Assembly: GCF_905475345.1 (NCBI RefSeq)
Contig: NC_066586.1
Coordinates: 620,501-684,500 of the forward strand
Source: Vespula vulgaris
Lineage: Eukaryota > Arthropoda > Insecta > Hymenoptera > Vespidae
Length of the DNA: 64,000 bases
Direction: 5' to 3'
Shown: positions 11,627-25,100 of the stretch, piece after piece
Numbering within the stretch: the first letter of the stretch is position 1
Layout of the letters: each line of letters starts with the position of its first letter
The notes under the pieces: model-generated
What the model saw: the letters and a program-made list of their open reading frames with translations, nothing else
Databases searched by the model: none
Told to the model about the DNA's origin: nothing
Position numbers and translations under genes: made by a program

Positions 11627-14600
11627 CACACATACAACGAAGCCAAAGGCTTTCCAGCAAGCTTTGGCCAAGCTTCGGAACAGAGGAGATCCTGTGGTCG
11701 GAGATTACGCTGTCGAGGAGCAGTTGCTAAATTCTCGAGACTAAGAGGTGGATCGGAGAAGGAGGAGAATGGGCGAGACAATAGCTAGGAAAGGTGGAGG
11801 ATGAGGATGAGGACGAGGACGAGAAAGAGAAAGAGGTGGTAGAGGGAGTATAGTTAGGGTGACGGGGCGAGGAGAGAAAGAGGAACGAAGCTGCCCACGG
11901 ACGAGGGAAGTTGCGGTTTTCGTGGTTGCCACGCGGTTGCGGCTTAGGCAAATTGAGATAGTTCGCAAACCACCGAGCAGCTGACCCCTACACCGTAACG
12001 CCAGAATGCCGCGACCGCTTCTACTGGGAGATGATCTCGCAGTCGAGAAGGAAACGATTAATACGCATCACTTCGTCAAGAGATAGGAAGGGAGGGAGGT
12101 GGGAGAGGGTTATGCCTGGAGTTTGCGGTTTCGCGATAGAAAAGGACGGGAATAATAATAATAATAATAATAATAAAAATAAAGAAAAATAAAGTATCTA
12201 CGTAGACGGTTGCGTAGTTTTGTGGTCAGATTAATCGATACACACACACGTCGATTTGTCCATGAAATTTCATTTCGCATTTCGATATTTATATACACGC
12301 ATATCTACATCGTAATTCGTAATTCGCGTTATTTACCTACCTAGCAATTTCGAATAATATCGATATTCTAAATTCTTGCTATCCGCGTCGAGATTTATCA
12401 CGGAGGATCCAATGAGATTTGATGTAAGATTGACGATCTCGAAGATACGTTCCAGTAGTCGTAAAACGGAGGAGACATCGACGACGACGATAACGACGAC
12501 GACAACGACGACGACGACGACGTAAGTAAGTAAGTACCTACGACGGAGGACACGAAAATACGGGCCACCGATCGAGTTTCTAACGAGATCAAGAAGGCTC
12601 TACCTCTAATTTAGTTACATCGACTTAGCTCGCGTATCCTTGCCTCGCTACACCAGCTTACTTATGCTAATTCGATAGAGAACAGAGGGATGGAAGTGAC
12701 TCGCGGATAAGTCGACCTAACCGAATTCATCCCGCTCGTCGACGAGTCTTCTTTTGAACCGAACGTTTCGCATTACGTTTACTAAAGAGAAACACGTTCG
12801 TTATTCCCAGATACAAGAAATAACAAACGAAAGAATAAGAAAATTCTTCGTAAAAATATCGTCGTAAAAAACATTTTACAACGCTTAATAATAATAATAA
12901 AAAGAAGAAGAAGAAGAAGAAGAAATCGTCGTAAACCCATATTTCTGTAGGTTCTTCAAATCGCTTCCGTAAAAGGTTTCAGAGGAACTCCAAAAGATAC
13001 ACGTTCGCAGATAGGATCGAAGTACAAAGGAGATAAAATCTTATCATTGGTTTTTTTTTCTTTTTTTTTATTTATTCTTTTTTTTCTGTGGATCGTACTT
13101 AAGACTCAAACGAATGATCAATAAGTCAAATATAAACGATCCACTCGTCTATCGGTTTCGATTTATATTTGCCGAGTAGATAAACACGAACGTTCTATCT
13201 TTTACCGTGACAAATCGAAAAGACAAAAATTCCATCGTTCGTGCGAGGAAGAAAAAGAAATTCGTAAGAATGATTTAACTGAGGGACTTGGACTTACGAA
13301 GGCAATAAAAAAATAAAAACGTAGAAAGTAAATGTATATTCAGTACCCGTAGAATGTCATAAATAGAAAATAACCGTAATTAAGCTAACCAATAAGAGTT
13401 AAGGAGAAAGTAAGACGGGTATTGGTTTATGGTCGTGATCCGAAAAGAGCGGTTGAGAGGCACTGACGGCAGGTAAACAGTACTGTATTGTATTTGTGTG
13501 CTTAGCCTGGCAAATATTAGCCACCATATCGCTTATGGTGCTTGTTGAGCGAGGGTGATGGTCGATAGTCCGTGTAGTGGGAAGGGTGGTATTGTAGGAC
13601 CTTCGTTCGTTACGACTCCCTCTCTCGCGCTCTCTTTGGTCAGCCAGACTTCCGTCTGCGTGTATGTGTGTGCTCGCACACGCACACGTGCGTGCGTGTG
13701 TGATCTGTATGCTGTGTGTGTGTGTGAGAGAGAGAAAGACGAGTGGGCGAGAGACGCGGATAGACGCTGTGTGATTCGTGGCGTGGCGTGTTTGTCCGTC
13801 CGCCCATATACGACTGTTTGTCCTTGCTCTCCTTGTTTGAAGAACGTCGGGATCCCGGTCTGTGCAAACTCCTCATTATTGCGAACAGTGTACACGGGCT
13901 ATAGCGCGTGCGTTCGTGCGTATACAAGCGCCCTCTCCCTCTTCCTCTTCCTCCTCGATCTTTCTCTCGATCTTTTCTCTACTCTTCGCGTTCGACGAAA
14001 TTTTTCTGTCTTCATCTTTTTCTTATAAGAAAGCAAAAAAGATAGAAAGAAAGAAAGAAAGAAAGAAAGGAAATCTTGTATTCGAGCATATAAGACATAT
14101 TCGCACGTATCTACATCATCGACGTGCTCTATACGAATTTAGGGAAGAACGAGTCTACTGTAAAACGTAATTCGTACTTGCGATATACATTAAAAAAATA
14201 TATATATATTTGTGGTATGTTATATCCGATATATCTTATTTCCCTGGAGTATATACGATATTCAAAAGAGATAAGCCCAACCCCCTAACAAAACGAGAAA
14301 CCGATCTTGATCTCGTTCGAATCCTAATCCAGGAAAAAGGGATTCTCCCTTTGGAATAGCATCGAGAATCAGAAGCACCGGTTACCCAAAGTAATTTTCC
14401 TCGTAAGAAGGTCGCAGGGGAAAAGAGGCAGGGGTTCGATTCTAAGGAGGGTCCAAGTACCGTTTCTCGAATTTAACCATTAACGCGGAAATTGGCGGCA
14501 GTTTTAGGGCGGTCCGTTCCAAATTGCCCGGAGCGAAAGCCCTTCAATTTCGTAGTCAATTCTATCCCCTTGACGATAATCCACATCGTAGCCCATGTCT

Positions 14601-14721
14601 AAGAGAGAGAGTGAAAGAGAAAGAGAGAGAGAGAGAGAGAGATGGCCGAAGGGTTCCTGGCTATTCACAAAGCGACCCTCTTGTTCTCACTTCCCCTACT
14701 CTGATCTTTCTGTCTTTCGTC

Positions 14722-14795
<74 letters not shown>

Positions 14796-16776
14796 GTATG
14801 TTTGATATTAAAAAATAAAATGATATTAAAAAATAAAAAAAAAATACAAAAGTATATGTATATGTATTTCTTACTAATATATTACATTAGTTTTTTAATT
14901 TATTCCTATATAATATATTATATATTATATACATATATATATCTTAAATATAAATATATAAAGAAAATTGAATCGAAACGTCCCCGAGAATTTGATATCA
15001 AAGCTATCCCATCGTTAAATAGGCAAAGTAAAATTATGAAAATATTACGTATCCACGTAAATATATAGTTCTCGTTGTTGCTTTTCGCACCTTATAAATT
15101 AATTTCGCGTTAACGTAGACGACCATCATAGTTTCGTCTCTAATCTCCTCTTGCTAAACTCTTCAAACAAAGAAGAGAAACACGCGACGAAGAGTTAGAA
15201 GAGAGTCGACGAACGGTAAGGTAACCATTCGATCCGAGGAAAGATAACGAGTGTCAAATATGTGCTCTGATAACGAGTCTCCAAATAAGTTTTACCCCCT
15301 AACGTCGTTCTTTCTATTGTTTGTCACACGTAATCTCTCGAATTTAAAGAAAAGTGGGGACTAATCTTTCGTATGTACACAGACCACACACGCGGCCGCG
15401 CGCGCGCGTACACACCAGGAACGTGTGTAAATAGAAAAATTCCACTTTCCCCCTCTCTCCCACCCCTACCCCCAACGAATAAATATCGAATCAATTCGGA
15501 GAACTAGATCGCTTTTATTTCAAAACTATATTTCTTTGTTTCCGCGATACAGAATAGTCAATATTATTAGAGTAGATCTATTTTCCAGTTCGGTATCACA
15601 CGTACGTATTATGTACAAATGCATATATATGATATATATATATATATATATTACGTATATAATATAAATATGTATACACACACACGGAGAGACACGGAAT
15701 CGAATTTCTTATCGCGTTTCATTGTACAAGTCGGAGAAAGAAACATTGTGTTTAAATCTCGTGAAAAAAAATACGAGAAGAGAATGTGCCAAGGAGAATA
15801 TTCGCACACAAGTTTCTCGTCGGCATTCGCCTACTTACAAAGAGAAGAGAAGAAAAAGAGAGAGAAGAAGAGGCGGCAAACATCGAGGAAGGAAAGGAAA
15901 GGCGAAGAAAAAAAAAGAGGCCCGGCATTTGGCTAAAAAAGAAGGACCTCGGAGTTGGTACAGTGTAGGTAAGCTTACGAATCGGTTCCAGGCACTCCTT
16001 TGTTCGTCGAGACGTTCTCTACGAAGGAAGGTCTCCCACGATGTGACAATGGAACCATTGATTCCAACTATGGTGAATGGCCGGTCTCGCGTACCTTCCT
16101 AAAATTTCTCGATATTTCTCTTACGATAAACATACACGCACATTATATATATATATGTGTGTGTATGCACAGTGTATATATATATATATATATATATGCT
16201 GCACTGCTTGTAAGGAACTTATTCTAAGGAATGCGGATCGAACACGTTTGTCTCATTCTTTCCTCACCTTTAACTTTGTTTGAAATCCTTCTCTCTTTAT
16301 TTTTTCGTTTTCACCTTGTCAAACAACAAGGGGAAAATGAATAGATTCTATTTCTTGCTCATGAGAATATTTCCAAATTAATCCTATAGAATATTGGCTG
16401 AATGAAAGATCCTTCTTACCTGTCGATCCTAATCCGATGTGTATATACGTACATATTGGAGGTATGAAGAAAAAGGGAAAGTAAAAGGGAAAGTACCATT
16501 CTTAACTATACTATAAAAGTTATACATTGTAAAGAAAAATCCGATCATAAAAGTTGCACGTTAAGGATGAGTAAATGTAATAAATAACCGATAAGAAGGA
16601 ATTTAAGCTAAGTTTATTTCTTATTCTTTTTCTTTTTTTTTTTTTTTACAACACGGATTAACGAAATCGAATGCGGACATAAATTAAAATAATTCCGGTT
16701 AATTATCTACGACCGTAGTAGACACCGATACTACAAGCTATCTTTCAATATTCCTTTCCTTATTTCTTTTCTTTTC

Positions 16777-16816
<40 letters not shown>

Positions 16817-17438
16817 CCTAGACTAGACGTTTCCTCTTAAGTACGAATGTTATTTCGGTAGAAACCCACTTAAACCACTCGATGACTGTTTACGCGTTAG
16901 AGGAGTCTTCTAACGAAAGACTTGGAATACATAGAATCGTCACAATTCCGATGAAACGAGCCACAAAGAGAGTGTCGGGACTAAACTAGCAAGAGAAGTC
17001 TACGATCAAAGAGAGGTAGACGACTTCTCATCTACGTTCGTTTGAGTTAGGTCTTAAAGCTAAATTATTTGGCGGAATTCCAAAACTATCTTTCTATTTT
17101 CCGGTCACCTATTTTTGCGTTATAGGTTGTTCTAGCTATTATATCCTATCTCCTCTTTTAAAGTTACTTAGACTCGCCTTATCTTCTTGTCTTTCTCTTT
17201 CTCTCTCTTTCTCTCTCTTCTTTTTATTTATTTTTTTTCTTTCTTCTTTTTTTTGTAAGAGGAAAACATCTTGCCTCCCATTCTCGTTTTCAAGCTATCG
17301 TCTGAGAATGTGTTTATCGTGTCGTTAAAAGTGTCGACGACGTCGACCGTTACAAAATAAATTCCATCGTACTTTTCGAGCGTATAATGGAACGCGTAGA
17401 AAAAAGAAATATAAACGTCGTGATAAGAACAAAAAAAT

Positions 17439-17478
<40 letters not shown>

Positions 17479-19926
17479 TAAGAAACTCGGGAGCAAAATA
17501 AATACGTCTAATCGTTCGAAATTACTCGAAATAGAAAAAGAGCTAACGATTAAATGGGCGATTAGAGAGGCGATTAGCCGAAAACACGTTGCCGATACGA
17601 GATAAATCGAAAGGTTCTCGCTTGGTCAGTGAAAAGCGGTCTTCCGGTCGATCGCTTACGACCGCTCACGAACCAATTTCGACGGACGATAGATAAAGTG
17701 AGTGCCTCTCCAGATTCAGAGATACACACGCCTACGAGTATCGCGAATGGCGATAGAAATATACGTCGTTATTTATGTTATGTATGTATATATGTAAGTA
17801 CATACGTTGATCGAGTGCCTCGACGATTTTGCGCGAGAGAGAGAGAGAGAGAGAGATACGACGACGAGATAAAAAAAGCTTTACTCGAGTGAGATTTCTT
17901 AAGAATCAGCCTTCAAATTTCGTGAAAAGGTTACTATAACGGATTTATAAATTTTATTCCTTGACCCACTAGCGTTCACTCGAAACAACGAAAGGAACAA
18001 TTTCTCGGCCAAATTTTCATCTTCTCAACGTTAATATTTCCTTCTCTTTTTTCTTTTGTTAAATAAACAAACACGTTCCACCGAAGAAAAAAAAAAAAAG
18101 AAAAAAGAAAGAAATTATTGACAGATATCCATATGATTCATTTAGCGTTGAAAGATAATCGACTGTGAAACGAGTTTAGGAAGGAGTCACGTAAAATATT
18201 TGTTTGAGTCATTTACCTTTCCTTTCTATCTTTCACTCGGTTGGAATGAAATTATTTTCCAGGAAAGTCAAACGGAATCTTGACTACTTCGAAAGAGAGA
18301 AGAAGATCTATCTGTCCGTAAGAAAGAGATCGATGGGGGTTGCTCTCGATGGTGGTGGTGGTGGCACTTTTAAAGAGGCGAGAATAAAGAGAGAAAGAGA
18401 GAGAAAGAAAAAAGAAAAAGGAAAGAAGAAAAGAGGAAAAGGAAGAAGGAAAAAAGTAGACTCGATAGAGAGCGAAGGACGAGGAGAAGAGAAGAGCCGT
18501 TGAAACTTTCCGCCTGGAGTTTCGTAATGATCGACGGGCCGGTTTGTCCGGAAATAATATTTGTACAGCTTGTACGTAAACAACCCTGGCGGCCCTCCAG
18601 AGCGCCAATAACACCGCCTGTGTCAACTCGGTCAAGCAGCTAGCTCCGGAGACGGAGGAGTACGCGCGACCTTAAAATGAGTCACGACGATGCCAACAAA
18701 CGAAAAAGGTTATTATGACGCTCCCGTTTTCAAATCGAATGGCGCATATCAAAGAAGAAAGTCTTTCTCATTTCCTTTTCGTACGATAAACCCGACAAAG
18801 TCGTATCGCGATAAACCTTTCGATGACGCGTAAAGAACCGATAAAGAACTTTTCTCTCCGTCATACGTATCTATGTACATACGTGTGCGTGTGTATTTTT
18901 TCGAGATCCCATCGATCATCGGGTCGATCACGCGATCGATCCTCTTCTAAGGAATTCGAGATACGTGAGAAGCAATAATAACGATAACTCGATCAAAATG
19001 AATTAAACGTATACGCGAATGTGTGCTCGTGCCCAAGCACGTGTGTGTCCGTGTGTATGAACAACGTTTATACATGTAGAACTAGGAAAGAGTTAAAGCC
19101 TGGTTATCATCGACGAACAACGATCGTTATCGCCGTTCATTCGTCTCGAGATTAACGAACAGCGGTGATTCGAGATCGTTTTTCCCCTCTCTTTTTTTCT
19201 TCGTCCTCCTCCTCCTCCTCCTCCTCCTCCTCCTCTTCTTTTTCTTCTACCTCCCCTTCTCGTCCATTAAACTCGACAATTTATCCGAGCAGTTGTGCGT
19301 GCCAGTATATTCTTCGATTTTACAAACGAGTTGCGCGCACTCGGAACACTCGTTTTTTCTTTTATATATATATACACATATTACATACTCGTATGTGCGT
19401 TTATGTATGTAGGTGTTATTCGATTGAACTCGATGTTGTCGCGAGTTATTTTTCGGAGTCGACTTGTTTTAAGATAAGCGCGTTAAGATTATGCACGAGC
19501 ACGAAGTCGTTCGATAAACCCGCATCGATTCGAATTCGTGACAGTTGAGAGAAAACGATAGGAGATAAAACGTAGCTTAAAACAACGTGATATCGAGAAG
19601 CGTAAAGAAGACTTAAAAAGAAAGTTAAAAAAAAAGAGAGAGAAAGAAAAGAAAAGAAGGAAAGGGAGTTATCGATCATCGAATATCGCGGGGGATTCGC
19701 TACGTTACGGGAATAACCGACGATTTATTGAGCCTCTTATATTTGCTTATACAAAATCGTTATACAAACAAAAGATTAAAAAGCAGCTTATGATAATGAA
19801 TCTTTTATTTCGTTTGTTGATTCGCGACGAAAAATTTGTAACACGATTTGTAACGAAATTTAAAAGATAAACTTCCTTTATGAAATTAATAAAACGAACC
19901 AGGGCTTTTTAAAGGATGTGTTAGCA

Positions 19927-19963
<37 letters not shown>

Positions 19964-22067
19964 GTGATAGATACGTGCAAAAAGAGATGAATATAGAAAT
20001 AGAGAAATACAGCAAAGTGAGCGAATAGCCGATGATCTCCGTTCGAGATCGCAACGACGCGGCTATTTTCACGTACGCGAGATTTACAATAGCCGACGAT
20101 TACGTGCGACGCGCTTCGCTTCATTCCGCGGTACGATTCATCCCGTGTAATTAACAATGCATATTGCGGTCTCGTGCGGAAGCTTGCGGCCACGCGGGCC
20201 TCGAATTTCGTGCGATTCTCTCTCGTGAAACCTCACTACCCCTTCAACCCCTCTTTATATATACATCTCTCTCTCTCTCTCTCTCTCTTTCCACTATTCA
20301 CCATTACTCTCCTCTCTCTCTCTCTTTTCTCTTCTTCTCTCTCTTTCTCTCCTTTCTCGATTTCAATTTCATCCTGATCCTACCGATTATATTCTCTCTG
20401 CTATGCTCTCTCAGTCTACTTCTATTTCTGTCTTTCTTTCATTTCATCACATACACACATATACGCGCGCGCGCGTATTCCTTCTTTTCCCTTATTATAT
20501 TACGTATCACCAACGAACAATTACGAACTTCACCGATGCACCCTTTCTAGAACTTTATGTACCTTTATAAGCACCGGAAATCTCTCCCTTTCTCTCTCTC
20601 TCTCGCGGTCCTTCAATTATCGTGCCAATTTCGTCGAAGCGAGAAGATCGCGTTTCGGTATGTTATCTCACCGTCGGGAATGTTTGCACGTGCCAGTTAC
20701 GTGCCGCTATGCTTTTCCATCCTCGTTTCATCGCGTTCGAAATTGCTCGAAACGGGGAATCGTCGTCCCGCATGTAGATACACATGGTACGACGAAGCGC
20801 AATATACCCGCTCCGACTTGAATTTTTATTTTTTATTTATTTATTTTTTTCCAAATAACTCAAAACCGATGGTGCACGAGGCTACATACGTGTGTATTTC
20901 TTGTCGATCGGCGGAAATACAAAACGAGAATAAATAAATAAATTCTCGAAATTTCGTCCTAACGAAACGTAATCAAATCTTCTTTCTCTCTTGGACAAGA
21001 GTACCCAAGTATGGAGATGAGGAATACAAGGGAGTGCCCGTGTGTGCGTGTGCGCGCTCAGAGAGAGAGAGAGAGAGAGAGAGAAACAGGCAGAGAAAAA
21101 AGCGAGTAACGATAGGTCAAACAAGCGGAGAAACGCGATGACAATGGCGAGCAAATATGGCGGACGATGTCGAAGCCGATCGTAGTCCAGGTCATTTTTT
21201 ATTCCGAAGAGCGTGCACCTGTGTTTACATTGGAGGCACTTGTCAACAATGCACCCTGCGCTTTCCCTCGTACGTATTCCGACTCGAGTCCCACCCCTGC
21301 TCTTCTCCCCCAACCGTGTTCCGAGTTAGAGCCATAACCCCTCTCTACAAAAGGACACTGTCAATTTTACAGGCTTTCGTGCGAGTTAATGGGATTACCG
21401 GATCAATCTGTAAAAAGTTAAGAGCGTGCTATATCTTTTACTATTTATAATCGATACAAGCGGACACCGGTTCGTCTAATAACGAACGAAATAACGTTTT
21501 ATCTCTAATAGAAATAATTCGCATTTCTCTTCGACAACATATCGACTACGACGCTTTTATCACCCTGGATGGATAGAGTACAACGCAAACGATTTTGTCG
21601 ATCGGCAAGGTGCCTCCAGGATCGAAAGTGGGATGCCCGCCATTTTCAAATATATCACGGCGACAGAATCAAATTTAAAATCTGTCTCCTCCGTGTTATC
21701 TCTGTGTATCTCTTTTTTTTACATATATTTTTTTATTTATCTATCCAGTCATCCGTCTATACTTTATACAGCTTCAGTTTGATATATATATATAAATTTT
21801 TACATTATTTGTATATACGTACAGACATATATGCGCACGCACATGCATATATACGTATATATATATGTGTGTGTGTATAAAGAGAGAGACGGGTAATCGT
21901 TCATCTACGGCGTTTGTATATGCGGTGACGCGCAACGCGGTGCACGGATATAACGTAATTGCGGATACACCAGAGGTACCAGAGGGGGTGCTGTTATCGT
22001 GCGAAGCTCGTTCGCGACCTATACATTTATTCTCGTCCTCTCTCCATGCTCTTTCTCCTTCCCTACC

Positions 22068-22108
<41 letters not shown>

Positions 22109-25100
22109 GTCCGTTCCACAGGGGGATGCTGTTTACGGTCGAATAAAAATTTGCCCGGCGGCCAAATATTTTTCCGTCGTCGCCCTCGCTCGTTCTCGCC
22201 GTCGCTTTTTCTTCACCCTTGGTTACGCATACGCGTATACACGCAACGTACGAGTGTACACAACATACACATACACACGCACGTAACTTATTTTCGTCGC
22301 GTTTTCTCCGGTTCCTCTCTCGAAAGACGTGAAACGAAAAAAAAAGATGACAACTCGCTTCGATCTCGTTAGTTAGTTAGTCGCAAGAGTCCTTTTATAA
22401 CGCGTCTACGGTAAATGTGACGTAGAAGAAAAAAGACGGAACGAGCTCGCACACGCACGACGCACGCATTCTCGCCTCGTCGTCGACGCGAGAAAAAAGA
22501 TTCGAGTGCGTTGAGAGAACCGTCGCCGAACGTGAGTTTAAAAACTAAAAAGAGTGAAACGGAAGGAGAAAATAAATACGCCCGATGAATTCGTTGGTAC
22601 ATAATACCTAACGATCTAAAAAAAGAATCGTTCTGTGTGTTCGCTCGTTCCCTCTGTCTGTCTCTCTCTCTCTCTCTCTCTCACTCTCTTTAGACATCCT
22701 GCGCCACACGAAAAATCGTCAATATTTGCCGGATCGACGTTTTTATTTCAGCGGAATGACATCGATAGGGGAGAAAAAAAACGTGTAGCTTCCGCTCTGA
22801 CAATACTGCCTATATTTCCCCCTCCCAACTCCCCTCCCCTCCTCTTTCTCTTCACACCATCCTTCGTACTGGTCCAGACCGGTCCGTCGTGCTTCGGTTT
22901 GGAAACGTCACGCTCGAAGGAAACGTAAACTATCGGTCGTCGAACTCGAGAGAGAAACTGAGAGAGATAGAAATGAGAAAGAGAGAAAGAGAGATTACCA
23001 CGTTAAAAAAGTTCACATTCGTGTCTCGTTTCTCTCAATGAAATATTTACCGAATGAGTCGACTATGTATATTCGCGAAAGTTTCGCTTGAGAATAAAAC
23101 GTTGTAAAGGCACGTTGGTTAGACGTAACGTCAAAGGAACGTGTATTATTTAAGGACGAAAACGTAAAGGGTTACGTAGACGTTACTCGTAAGATAATTG
23201 AGTTTCGAGAAAAGACTCGTAAAGACTTGGAACTACTATCCCTCGGAGAAGAGAAAATCGTGGTTGGATTGATCGGTTAGGTGGAAGCCCTTGTAAGGCT
23301 TGTAATTTCTTCGACGATCTTTCCTCTTCGTCCTTCTTGAAACGAAGCACGACGTAAGTACCAACTTACGTCGTAGATCGATAAAATCGTGTGGTTGTAG
23401 ACTTCGTGGATGGATCGAAAGGACCCACCACCACGTTAAATGCTTCGCGAAGCGTGGAGATAGTTTTACGCTTCGACGCCGATATAATAATACTCGAGTA
23501 TTCGAGAACGATCGGATCCTTATACTTCGAGACGGTCGATATTCGATTTAGCGATCCGTACACTAATATATATGCGTTTGTTTGCTAGTTTGTCTTTCAA
23601 GTAGATAAGGACTATTTGCGAAAAGAAACCTAAAGAAAAAAAAAAAAGAACTACGCGTGTAGCGAACACATTGAATAGGGCTGGACGTAGAAAGAAAGAA
23701 AGAAAAAAAGAAGAATAAGTAAGAAACAAAAAGGGATTTAAAAAGAAAGAGAAAAGATTAAAAAGGAAGGAAGAAAAAGAAAAATATCTCGTAGGAAAAG
23801 GCCAAAGCGCGATAAAATTATCCCGAGTTAATGACTGCCGAGAAGAAGAAGAAGAAGAAGAAGAAGAAGACTCGGTCGTTGTGCACGCGCTGCTTCGTGT
23901 ACACGTAAATTGGCCGTTGGAGGAGGAGGAGGAGGAGGACGGCTTAAATTCCGTTTGTAATCTCTATGCTCGACGAGGCGGTATACCGAGGAGGAAACCA
24001 CAGACTACGAAGCAGAACGTTGCGATCCCGAGTAGAACGCCGAGGATACTTTCACGGTTGCTTTGTATCGATAATCGCTGGATATTAGTCGAGAGAAGAG
24101 CTCGGTCATGAGCTAGACGCTTTGTAACCGGCCCCTCGATATACCGAGACCCATCTAATATTATTTCCGAACGAACCTTTGGTCGTAAAAAAAAAGAAAA
24201 AAAAAGAAAAGAAAAGGAAGCAGGGAAAAACAAAATAAAGAGAGAAAAAAGAAGAACAACAAATTTTTCCTTCTTCCAGGTTTCTCTAGGACTTTCGATT
24301 CGAGAAAATAATTTCACATTGAGCACATACACGCACGTAACGACATAACAAACAATACGAGATAAGTTTCTCCCTGTGTTATTTTTGTTATTATCGACAG
24401 AGAACTGAAAGTTTACTACTCGAATCATTTTTACGAATTCATTTTTTACCGACGGATCATTTCGAACGTAAAAATGACGAAAATACGTCTAATCGTTTCG
24501 ACGATAATAAAACGTCGTTTACAATTCATACGTAATTACGTACGTGCGCGTGCAACGTACGTGGAGTGCCGTCGCGTGATAAATGATTCGAGTGTTTAGC
24601 AAAAATCAGTCGAATAAAATCGTTCGGTTCTTCTCTCGAGTCGACGGAAACGAACGTAACATACATTTTAGAAAGTACGAACCACTTTGCTTCTCGCGAC
24701 GATGACGACGACTCGGGAATCTCGCCTTTGAAAGTGCGACACACGTATTACGGAAGATATATTGCTTAAGTTTACAACGGTTTAGCTAATCATCGAGCTC
24801 GTGCTCTCTCGTACGATAGACGAGAGTTATTAGCCGACGGGCTCGTAAATTTCTTAACGAAATAGCCTCCTTCTATCTTGTGCGCTTTGGATTCTCAAGC
24901 AGCCACCTGTATCAGAACTTTACGTAAGTATACTTCGCATTGAGATCGAAAGAAAAGATAAACGATTTTCTCTCTCTCTCTCTCTCTCTCTTTTCTTCTC
25001 TTTCTTTATTTCTTTCAAGTCGACGAGCAAGGTCGAAATTGCTTCGTCAACGACGTCCTATCTTTCGATAATCGTTTAAAACCACGGTCGATGATCGAGG

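Noticed and set aside
14280..14480. TTCGAATCC and GGTTCGATTC strings resembling tRNA B boxes
   Set aside because: No matching A box, acceptor stem or cloverleaf can be drawn around either.
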